This document shows positions 1 to 5,111 of a stretch of DNA of 8,093 nucleotides, in pieces. The position numbers were made by a program, and so were the translations under genes. The notes under the pieces were generated by a model. It worked only from the letters and a program-made list of their open reading frames with translations. It was not told where the DNA came from and ran no database searches. Origin of the DNA: Frankiaceae bacterium (GTDB lineage: Bacteria > Actinomycetota > Actinomycetes > JADGOU01). Location: positions 1 through 8,093 of the forward strand of contig JADGOU010000122.1 of the NCBI GenBank assembly GCA_017882835.1, given 5' to 3'. Within the stretch, counting starts at the first letter, position 1. Every line of letters begins with the position of its first letter.

Positions 1-494
1 GTCCCAGGCTCCAATCCGACCCGGGAGCCGTCCACCGCCGCGTCGGCGGGCGTGACGACGTACGTCGCGGCTTTGTCCAGGCGGGGGATGAGCGTGACCG
101 CCGTCAACACCTTGAGCACGCTGGCCGGCGGGTAGCGGCCGTGCGCATCCCGAGCGGCCAGCACGGTGCCGCTGACTGAGTCGGCGACCAGCCAGCTCGC
201 GGCGGTGCCGTCACCGGGAAGTGGCGCGGTGCCAGGACCCTGGGCGACGTCGGTGCGGGCTAGCTCGGTGCCGCCCAGGGTGCTTCGAGCCACCGCCGGG
301 TCAGCTACCGGGTTGGGCGTCCGCGGCGGCGGGGGAGCGGGCGCCACCGCCAGTGCCGGAGCGGGCGCTTTCGCCACTGCCGAAGCGGGCGCGATCGCTA
401 GCGCCGAAGCCGATCCGACAGGTCCGGCAACCGCAACGACGGCTACCCAACCGAGCGCCCGGCGCCGCCACCTGGTCGACGCCGGACCACTCAC
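1..494 (-). CDS. D-alanyl-D-alanine carboxypeptidase (peptidase S11 type), N-terminal part, cut by window edge
   Basis: Secreted penicillin-binding serine carboxypeptidase that would trim the terminal D-Ala from peptidoglycan stem peptides outside the membrane. The frame is open from 680 to the window edge, so 164 residues are visible from the chosen GTG. Residues 1-31 look like a signal peptide: an Arg-rich start (RWRRR at 8-12), a hydrophobic core at 14-26 and an Ala-rich cleavage region. An Ala/Pro linker with three octapeptide repeats follows (about residues 30-57). The catalytic domain starts near residue 97 (AASWLVAD at 98-105) and contains HGRYPPASVLK, in which Ser125 and Lys128 form the SxxK motif. 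The SxN and KTG motifs would lie beyond the window. GTG 494 was chosen because it gives the signal peptide and lies 5 nt after the preceding stop; no clear ribosome-binding site is visible, so reinitiation is likely. It is the last visible gene of the leftward unit. The family is secure, the exact paralogue is not. Confidence 0.9.
   Translation of the reverse strand, partial: MSGPASTRWRRRALGWVAVVAVAGPVGSASALAIAPASAVAKAPAPALAVAPAPPPPRTPNPVADPAVARSTLGGTELARTDVAQGPGTAPLPGDGTAASWLVADSVSGTVLAARDAHGRYPPASVLKVLTAVTLIPRLDKAATYVVTPADAAVDGSRVGLEPG
336..407 (-). repeat. Three 24-bp tandem repeats encoding an Ala/Pro octapeptide
   Basis: Three contiguous imperfect 24-bp units (384-407, 360-383, 336-359) inside the carboxypeptidase gene. 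They encode SALAIAPA, SAVAKAPA and PALAVAPA, a period of eight residues with the pattern [S/P]-A-x-A-x-A-P-A. A Pro-rich stretch (PAPPPPRTPNP) follows. The repeat lies directly after the signal-peptide core and before the catalytic domain, so it probably forms a flexible cell-wall linker. Confidence 0.8.
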
Positions 495-499
495 TTCGC

Positions 500-727
500 T
501 CAGCCGGCGACGAGTGAACCGTGGCGCGCAGTCTCGCGGGCGGTGACGGAGCGGAACCTGACCCAGCCCTCCGCGACGTCCTCGACGACGGCCGACGACC
601 AAGCCGTTGGCGTGCCGGCAACAACAACGGCGCTGGTAGTTGGCGGCCCCGCCTCCGGTGCCCGCGCCAGGTTCATACCGTCATCATCGACGAAGTTCAG
701 GTCGGTGGGCAGGTCGATGTTGATCAT
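500..727 (-). CDS. Small conserved-looking hypothetical protein, 75 aa
   Basis: I do not recognise a family. The start is well supported: an AAGGAG ribosome-binding site (735-740) lies 7 nt before ATG 727, and the ATG overlaps the stop of the upstream ORF in an ATGA arrangement, which suggests translational coupling. Codons mostly end in G or C, as expected for a real gene here. The protein begins MINIDLPTDLNFVDDDGMN and has an acidic N-terminal third. After a short Pro/Thr/Ser-rich stretch comes an alternating hydrophobic region (about residues 33-60, including VVVAG and WSSAVVEDVAEGWVRF) that could form beta strands. No signal peptide or membrane segment is seen and there are no cysteines, so it is probably a small cytoplasmic globular protein. 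The stop at 500-502 is 5 nt before the carboxypeptidase start, so the two are likely co-translated. Function unknown. Confidence 0.75.
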   Translation of the reverse strand: MINIDLPTDLNFVDDDGMNLARAPEAGPPTTSAVVVAGTPTAWSSAVVEDVAEGWVRFRSVTARETARHGSLVAG

Positions 728-1041
728 CGTCCGTCTCCTTCCCGGTCCAAATAGGGATTCGCTATCACAGTCTGCGGGGTGGTCAGCAGTCGGTCCAGCA
801 GAAGCCGTAGGGCTGCGGCATGTCCGCTGCCCTGGCCACCGATGGGCACGACGACGACGTCACCGTGCGGCGGCGCGCCCGTTGGCAGCACGGTCAGCAG
901 AGCCGCAGTGATGTCCGCAACCGGCGACCGATGCCGTCGCTTCGACGATTCAGTGCCGCCGGCGGGCGCAAGTTGCCGCCGGGACCGTGCGAGCATGTCC
1001 TGGGCGCCTGGGGCGGGATGGCGCACTGAAAGCAGACGCAA
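724..1041 (-). CDS. Hypothetical protein, uncertain ORF (TTG start)
   Basis: Open frame of 105 codons from TTG 1041 to TGA at 724-726. Its stop overlaps the ATG of the 75-residue gene (ATGA), the best argument that it is translated. The C-terminal part reads like a protein (DITAALLTVLP, then DVVVVPIGGQGSGHAAALRLLLDRLL), while the first 40 residues are basic and look less convincing. Fewer codons end in G/C (roughly 70%) than in the sdh genes. There is no ribosome-binding site before the TTG. The same frame stays open all the way back to the sdhB stop codon, and just upstream of the TTG it encodes a hydrophobic stretch (WLQVAYLVAVLAAL) that could be a membrane segment, so the true start may be further upstream at an unusual codon. 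No family recognised. It may be a real divergent gene, a decayed one, or a chance open frame. Confidence 0.4.
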   Translation of the reverse strand: MRLLSVRHPAPGAQDMLARSRRQLAPAGGTESSKRRHRSPVADITAALLTVLPTGAPPHGDVVVVPIGGQGSGHAAALRLLLDRLLTTPQTVIANPYLDREGDGR

Positions 1042-1224
1042 TGCAGCGAGTACGGCGACCAGGTAAGCGACCTGCAGCCAGCTTCTGGCGGAGTCGGAGG
1101 GTGTGCTCGAAGGACTGGGCCCAGCCGGCGGCTGCGGAGCTGTCGACCGCGGCAGTCCTCGGCCCGCCAGGCGAAGGGCAACAGTCTGAGCAGCAGCGTA
1201 ACCGGCGACGGCCCCCGCCTCGGA
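1042..1224 (-). other. Gap between sdhB and the next ORF
   Basis: 183 nt between the sdhB stop and TTG 1041. No ATG, GTG or TTG occurs in the open minus frame here. I see no convincing terminator (no strong hairpin followed by a T run in the minus-strand sense), no RNA gene and no clear promoter, so the downstream genes may be reached by read-through from sdhB. Translated, the stretch is Ala/Pro/Ser-rich. Confidence 0.5.
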
Positions 1225-2139
1225 TCAGAAGCGGCGGAAGATCAGCGCCCGCTTGACTTCTTGGATGGCCTTGGTGACCTCGATGCCGCGCGGGCAGGCG
1301 TCGGTGCAGTTGAAGGTCGTGCGGCAGCGCCACACGCCCTCTTTGGTGTTGAGGATCTCGAGGCGCTCCTCGCCACCCTCGTCCCGGCTGTCGAAGATGA
1401 AGCGGTGCGCGTTCACGATGGCCGCCGGGCCGAAGTAGGCATCGTCCGACCAGTACACCGGGCACGACGTGGTGCAGGCGGCACACAGGATGCACTTGGT
1501 GGTGTCGTCGAAGCGCTCCCGGTCCTTGGCGGACTGCAGCCGCTCCTTGGTGGGCTCGTGCGGACTGGGAAGAAGGAAGGGCTTGACCGACCGGTAGGCC
1601 TCGAAGAACGGCTCCATGTCGACCACGAGGTCCTTGAGCACTGGCAGCCCCTTGATCGGCTCCAGCAGCACCTCGTCGCCCAGGTCCTTGGTCAACACCT
1701 TGCAGGCCAGCCGGTTCACGCCGTTGACCCGCATCGCGTCGGAGCCGCAGACCCCGTGCGCACAGGAGCGTCGGAAGGTCAGCGAGCCGTCGATGTTCCA
1801 CTTGACCCAGTGGATCGCGTCGAGCAGCCGATCGCCCTGCTCGGTCGGGACGGTGTAGGTCTCCCAGTGCGGCTCCGCGTCCTGCTCCGGCAGGAATCGA
1901 CGGATCTTGAGCCGGACGTCGCGGATGCTCGGTGCGGCCGTACCTCTCACGGTCACCGCCGGGGTGCGGGCGTCCTGCGCCGTCGGGTCAACGGCCCGGT
2001 CGGGTCCGGCCGAACCAACGCCCTCGTCGCCGGAAACCGAGTTGACCGCCGGCACATCCGCAGCACCGGCCGGTTGGTCACCGGTGGCGGATGCGTCCAC
2101 CGGGATGTCGTCCTGGCGGGGGGTGTCAGAGCCGGCCAT
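1225..2139 (-). CDS. sdhB: Succinate dehydrogenase iron-sulfur subunit
   Basis: Electron-transfer subunit of complex II, passing electrons from the SdhA flavin to quinone at the inner face of the cytoplasmic membrane. With ATG 2139 it has 304 residues. The N-terminal ferredoxin-like domain holds the [2Fe-2S] ligands C126, C131, D134 and C146 (SCAHGVCGSDA). The C-terminal helical domain holds CILCAACTTSC and WRCRTTFNCTDAC: C216, C219, C222 and C282 for the [4Fe-4S] cluster, and C226, C272 and C278 for the [3Fe-4S] cluster. All ligands are present. ATG 2139 overlaps the sdhA stop (TGATG), which favours this start. It gives about 70 extra acidic Ala/Asp/Pro-rich residues before the conserved region begins (IRDVRLKIRRF). 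GTG 1950 would give 241 residues, near the family's usual length, but would leave 188 nt untranslated in a tight operon. The frame also runs upstream into sdhA, but that part is not SdhB. Confidence 0.97.
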   Translation of the reverse strand: MAGSDTPRQDDIPVDASATGDQPAGAADVPAVNSVSGDEGVGSAGPDRAVDPTAQDARTPAVTVRGTAAPSIRDVRLKIRRFLPEQDAEPHWETYTVPTEQGDRLLDAIHWVKWNIDGSLTFRRSCAHGVCGSDAMRVNGVNRLACKVLTKDLGDEVLLEPIKGLPVLKDLVVDMEPFFEAYRSVKPFLLPSPHEPTKERLQSAKDRERFDDTTKCILCAACTTSCPVYWSDDAYFGPAAIVNAHRFIFDSRDEGGEERLEILNTKEGVWRCRTTFNCTDACPRGIEVTKAIQEVKRALIFRRF

Positions 2140-3902
2140 CAGTACTTGCGCTCCGTCGGTTCGTATCGCGTCATGGTGACCGGTTTGTAGTCCAGCCGGA
2201 CCTCGGTCGTCGGGCTGGCCGGCTCGGTGCCACCCATCCGGTACGCCATGGTGTGCCGCAAGAAGTTGACGTCGTCCCGGTTGGGGTAGTCCTCGCGGAA
2301 GTGGCCGCCGCGGGACTCGTTGCGGGCGCGGGCGCCAATGACCAGCACCTGGGCGAGGTCGAGGAGGAAACCGAGTTCCACGGCTTCGAGTAGGTCGGTG
2401 TTGTAGCGGCGGCCCTTGTCCATCACGCCGGCCCGGGCGTAGCGCTCCTTGAGCGTCGCGATGTCGACCTCGGCCTGCTTGAGCGTCGCCTCGGTGCGGT
2501 AAACCATCGCGTTGACGTCCATGGTCTCCTGCAGGTCCCGCCGGATGGCCGCGACGCTCTCCCCGCCGGCGTTGTCCAGCAGGCGAGTCAGCATGTTCTC
2601 GACGTACGCCGCGGGGTCCGGTGGCAGCTCCGGCATCGGCGCCGAGGCGGCGTACTCCGCGGCCGCGATGCCGCTGCGCTTGCCGAAGACGTTGATGTCG
2701 AGCAGCGAGTTGGTGCCCAGCCGGTTGGCTCCGTGCACCGACACGCAGGCGCACTCCCCGGCCGCATACAGCCCGGGCACCACCGTGTCGGTGCTGGCGA
2801 GCACCCGGCCGAGCAGGTCGGTGGGGATGCCGCCCATCGCGTAGTGCGCCGTGGGCTGGATCGGGATCGGGTCGTCGTAGGGCTCGATGCCCAGGTAGGT
2901 GCGGGCGAACTCGGTGATGTCCGGCAGCTTGGCGTCGAGCTGCTCCGGCGGCAGGTGGGTGAGGTCGAGATAGACGTGGTCGCCGGCCGGTCCACAGCCG
3001 CGGCCCTGCCGGATCTCGGTGTAGATCGCTCGGGAGACCATGTCCCGCGGCGCGAGGTCCTTGATGGTCGGCGCGTAGCGCTCCATGAAGCGCTCGCCGT
3101 CTTTGTTGCGCAGGATGCCGCCCTCACCGCGGGCGGCCTCGGAGAGCAGGATGCCCATCTTCCAAATGCCGGTCGGGTGGAACTGGAAGAACTCCATGTC
3201 CTCCAGCGGCAGACCCTTGCGCCAGATGATCCCGGGGCCGTCGCCGGTGAGGGTGTGGGCGTTGGAGGAAACCTTGTACATCTTGCCGAAGCCGCCGGTG
3301 GCGAAGACGACGGCCTTGGCCTGGAAGACGTGCAGAGTGCCGGTGGCGAGCTCGTAGGCGACCACGCCGGCGACCGCACCCTCGGCCAGCACCAGGTCGA
3401 GCACGTAGAACTCGTTGAAGAACTCGATCTCATGCTTGGTGCACTGCTGGTAGAGGGTCTGCAGGATCATGTGGCCGGTGCGGTCGGCGGCGTAACAGGA
3501 TCGGCGGACCGCGGCCTTGCCGTGGTCGCGGGTGTGGCCGCCGAAGCGCCGCTGGTCGATGCGGCCCTGCGGCGTCCGGCTGAACGGCAGGCCCATCTTC
3601 TCCAGGTCGAGGACCGCGTCGATCGCCTCCTTGCACATCACCTCGGCGGCGTCCTGGTCGACCAGGTAGTCACCGCCTTTGACGGTGTCGAAGGTGTGCC
3701 ACTCCCAGTTGTCCTCCTCGACGTTGGCCAGCGCGGCACACATGCCGCCCTGCGCCGCGCCGGTGTGGGAGCGGGTCGGGTACAGCTTGGTCAGCACCGC
3801 TGTATGGCTGCGCTGGCCGGCCTCCAGGGCGGCCCGCATCCCGGCGCCGCCGGCCCCGACGACGACCGTGTCGAACTTGTGGATCTCGATCGGAGTAGCC
3901 AC
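2139..3902 (-). CDS. sdhA: Succinate dehydrogenase flavoprotein subunit
   Basis: Catalytic subunit of complex II; oxidises succinate to fumarate with covalently bound FAD and passes electrons to SdhB. It has 587 residues, normal for the family. Visible elements: the dinucleotide fold near the start (VVVGAGGAGMRAA, G16-G21); TRSHTGAAQGG with His46 as the FAD attachment site; FHPTG with His242; PRDMVSRA with the catalytic Arg286; TAHYAMGG with His353; and GANRLGTNSLLD with Arg394 at the dicarboxylate site. The capping domain and the C-terminal helical domain are complete, ending in RKY. GTG 3902 is 9 nt after the sdhD stop and places the Rossmann fold at the usual distance from the N-terminus; the ribosome-binding site is weak. 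A fumarate reductase reading cannot be excluded from sequence, but the two-subunit membrane anchor and the operon order point to succinate dehydrogenase. Confidence 0.98.
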   Translation of the reverse strand: MATPIEIHKFDTVVVGAGGAGMRAALEAGQRSHTAVLTKLYPTRSHTGAAQGGMCAALANVEEDNWEWHTFDTVKGGDYLVDQDAAEVMCKEAIDAVLDLEKMGLPFSRTPQGRIDQRRFGGHTRDHGKAAVRRSCYAADRTGHMILQTLYQQCTKHEIEFFNEFYVLDLVLAEGAVAGVVAYELATGTLHVFQAKAVVFATGGFGKMYKVSSNAHTLTGDGPGIIWRKGLPLEDMEFFQFHPTGIWKMGILLSEAARGEGGILRNKDGERFMERYAPTIKDLAPRDMVSRAIYTEIRQGRGCGPAGDHVYLDLTHLPPEQLDAKLPDITEFARTYLGIEPYDDPIPIQPTAHYAMGGIPTDLLGRVLASTDTVVPGLYAAGECACVSVHGANRLGTNSLLDINVFGKRSGIAAAEYAASAPMPELPPDPAAYVENMLTRLLDNAGGESVAAIRRDLQETMDVNAMVYRTEATLKQAEVDIATLKERYARAGVMDKGRRYNTDLLEAVELGFLLDLAQVLVIGARARNESRGGHFREDYPNRDDVNFLRHTMAYRMGGTEPASPTTEVRLDYKPVTMTRYEPTERKY

Positions 3903-3911
3903 TACGCCCGC

Positions 3912-4346
3912 CTAGCCGATGTTGGGGTCGAAGGTGAAGATCACCAGCGTACCGAGCACGAGGACCAGGCCGGCCGAGGTGTAGAGCAGCATCTTCAGCC
4001 AGAGGCGCGTGCCGTCCCGCTCGGCGTAGTCGTTGATCACCGTGCGCAGGCCGTTGGTGCCGTGCAGCTCGGCGAGCCAGAGCTGCAACAGGTCCCAGGT
4101 CTGCCAGAACGGAGAGGACCAGCGGCCGGCGACGAAGCCGAAGTTGAGCCGTTGCACCCCGCCGTCCATCACATTCATGATCAACAGGTGGCCCAGAACC
4201 AAGACCACGAGCAGTACGCCGGACAGCCGCATGAAGATCCAGCTGTAGAGCTCGAAGTTGGTGCGGGAGCGCTGGCCCGGGCGCTGGCGCCGCGCGCGCG
4301 GCGACTCGATCGCCGGCGAGCCGAAGTCCTCAAGTGCGGTGGCCAT
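3912..4346 (-). CDS. sdhD: Succinate dehydrogenase membrane anchor subunit (SdhD)
   Basis: Second hydrophobic anchor of complex II, helping to bind heme b and quinone. It has 144 residues: a hydrophilic, Arg-rich N-terminal arm (1-30), then three membrane segments at about 34-58, 84-104 and 115-138. His95 in HGTNGLRTVINDY lines up with the E. coli SdhD heme ligand His71, and the following D106-Y107 with the E. coli quinone-site Asp82-Tyr83. This alignment was made by eye. ATG 4346 follows the sdhC stop with a single nucleotide between them, so translation is almost certainly coupled. The identity rests on membrane topology, the His motif and position between sdhC and sdhA, since anchor subunits are poorly conserved. 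Confidence 0.93.
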   Translation of the reverse strand: MATALEDFGSPAIESPRARRQRPGQRSRTNFELYSWIFMRLSGVLLVVLVLGHLLIMNVMDGGVQRLNFGFVAGRWSSPFWQTWDLLQLWLAELHGTNGLRTVINDYAERDGTRLWLKMLLYTSAGLVLVLGTLVIFTFDPNIG

Positions 4347-4347
4347 C

Positions 4348-4740
4348 TCAGGCCGTCCCGAACAGCGTCAGGAAGGTGTGGCGGAGCATGAAGAACGCCG
4401 CCGGCACCATCAAGATCACGAACAGCGTCACCTCGGCGTACAGCATCTGGCGTTGGTAGCGGGTCCCCTTCCGCCAGAAGTCGATCGCGATGATCCGCAG
4501 ACCGTTGAGGGCGTGAAAGAGGACGGCGGCGACGAGCCCGACCTCCAACAGGTTGACCACCGGGTTCTTGTAGGTATCCACGATCTTGTCGTAGGTGTCA
4601 GGCGACACCCGGACCAACGCGGTGTCCATCACATGGGCGAACAGGAAGAAGAACACCAGTACGCCGGTGACCCGGTGGGCCACCCAGGACCACATGCCGA
4701 CGTGTCCGCGGTAGAGCGTGCCTGCCGGTGCCTTGGGCAC
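4348..4740 (-). CDS. sdhC: Succinate dehydrogenase cytochrome b556 subunit (SdhC)
   Basis: First membrane anchor of complex II and first gene of the leftward operon. It has 130 residues with three hydrophobic segments at about 17-38, 62-86 and 100-122. The opening stretch (GMWSWVAHRVTGV, residues 15-27) is the family signature; Arg23 corresponds to the quinone-site Arg31 of E. coli SdhC. His76 in FHALNGLRIIAIDF lines up with the E. coli heme ligand His84. With His95 of SdhD this would give a single bis-His heme b. The GTG start at 4740 is preceded by a perfect AGGAGG (4745-4750) four nt away. No N-terminal signal sequence is needed. Confidence 0.95.
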   Translation of the reverse strand: MPKAPAGTLYRGHVGMWSWVAHRVTGVLVFFFLFAHVMDTALVRVSPDTYDKIVDTYKNPVVNLLEVGLVAAVLFHALNGLRIIAIDFWRKGTRYQRQMLYAEVTLFVILMVPAAFFMLRHTFLTLFGTA

Positions 4741-4744
4741 TCGA

Positions 4745-4750
4745 CCTCCT
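4745..4750 (-). promoter_or_regulatory. Ribosome-binding site of sdhC
   Basis: Perfect AGGAGG on the minus strand, four nt before the GTG start of sdhC. It is the strongest ribosome-binding site in the leftward unit and fixes the GTG as the start. Confidence 0.8.
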
Positions 4751-4762
4751 CATTGAAGGCTG

Positions 4763-4779
4763 CCGTGCTGCGGGCACGG
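4763..4779 (-). other. Short hairpin in the likely sdhC leader
   Basis: CCGTGC (4763-4768) and GCACGG (4774-4779) form a perfect 6-bp inverted repeat with a 5-nt loop, about 12 nt upstream of the AGGAGG of sdhC. In the sdhC mRNA it could form a small stem. A regulatory role is only a guess, as short GC-rich stems are common in such DNA. Confidence 0.3.
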
Positions 4780-4827
4780 TCGCTCGGCGATGACTCCGGC
4801 CGGTTCTGCCCGCCGGGAGGCAATTGC

Positions 4828-4833
4828 ATGATA
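4828..4833 (-). promoter_or_regulatory. Possible -10 box for sdhCDAB
   Basis: TATCAT on the minus strand, five of six matches to TATAAT and one of the few A/T-rich spots in the region, about 88 nt before the sdhC start. No good -35 hexamer lies 16-19 nt upstream (the sequence there is near CCTGCC). It overlaps an A/T-rich patch that contains the palindrome GCAATTGC (4820-4827). Confidence 0.25.
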
Positions 4834-4930
4834 TCGGGCGAAGGATGCCCGGCAGGTCGGTACCCCGCCGGCCTTACCCGGGCTGGAACGAGGCCGGCAC
4901 TGCGGTCAACTGGTCCTGCGCGCCGGCCCG

Positions 4931-4958
4931 TTGGTCAGCAGGGGTCTGAAAGTACGGT
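4931..4958 (+). promoter_or_regulatory. Possible promoter of the acyl-CoA mutase gene
   Basis: TTGGTC (4931-4936) and TACGGT (4953-4958) with a 16-nt spacer resemble an actinobacterial housekeeping promoter. Transcription would begin near 4965, inside the repeat cluster, leaving a leader of roughly 145 nt. The match is modest; the position relative to the repeats is the main reason to list it. Confidence 0.3.
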
Positions 4959-4959
4959 G

Positions 4960-5003
4960 CGTGAGTCCACGCTCACGTCTTACGTCCACGCTCACGTCCA
5001 CGT
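4960..5003. repeat. Direct and inverted repeat cluster, operator-like
   Basis: The 15-bp sequence GTCCACGCTCACGTC occurs twice, at 4965-4979 and 4984-4998, exactly 19 bp apart, and a third partial copy (ACGTCCACGT) ends at 5003. The first copy is also part of an inverted repeat, CGTGAG (4960-4965) and CTCACG (4972-4977), separated by 6 bp; the half-site CTCACG recurs at 4991-4996. Four ACGT tetramers fall at 4975, 4982, 4994 and 5000. Two near-identical sites about two helical turns apart, just downstream of a promoter-like sequence, are what one expects of a repressor operator. The binding protein is unknown. Confidence 0.6.
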
Positions 5004-5111
5004 TTCCTACCGACGGGCGCCGCCGCACCCAGACACCCGGGGCTCCGCGGCAGCGCGCTGATGGCCGCTAGCATGCGCTCCGGCACGCAACGCACCACGA
5101 CGGGAGCCCCC

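Larger units (their letters stand above)
4741..5111. promoter_or_regulatory. Divergent intergenic region between sdhC and the acyl-CoA mutase gene
   Basis: 371 nt without a convincing gene; open frames here are short and lack family features. It must hold both outward promoters. Elements seen, from left to right: the sdhC ribosome-binding site, a small hairpin in the likely sdhC leader, a TATCAT box facing left, a possible TTGGTC/TACGGT promoter facing right, the repeat cluster at 4960-5003, and the ribosome-binding site GGGAG (5102-5106) of the mutase gene. No cobalamin riboswitch was recognised, although the mutase depends on B12. Confidence 0.7.

Noticed and set aside
166..546. Ala/Gly-rich plus-strand open frames at the left edge
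   Set aside because: They mirror the signal peptide, the repeats and the start of the catalytic domain of the minus-strand carboxypeptidase, whose SxxK motif is clear.
2140..2754. Upstream extension of the sdhB frame inside sdhA
   Set aside because: The stretch overlaps the conserved C-terminal half of SdhA in another frame and has no SdhB-like sequence; the TGATG junction at 2139 marks the real start.
2733..4391. 552-codon plus-strand open frame opposite sdhA and sdhD
   Set aside because: It is the mirror of real genes in high-GC DNA: it has the biased Val/Gly/Leu/His/Arg composition of an antisense shadow and no family motif, while the minus strand encodes clear SdhA and SdhD.
4841..4870. 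Possible cobalamin riboswitch (GACCTGCC on the minus strand resembles part of a B12 box)
   Set aside because: Only a short partial match, on the strand leading to sdhC and not to the B12-dependent mutase, and I could not find the other conserved core elements.
4904..4909. TTGACC on the minus strand as a -35 box for sdhC
   Set aside because: No -10-like hexamer lies 16-19 nt downstream (the sequence there is near CCAGCC), so it does not form a promoter pair.
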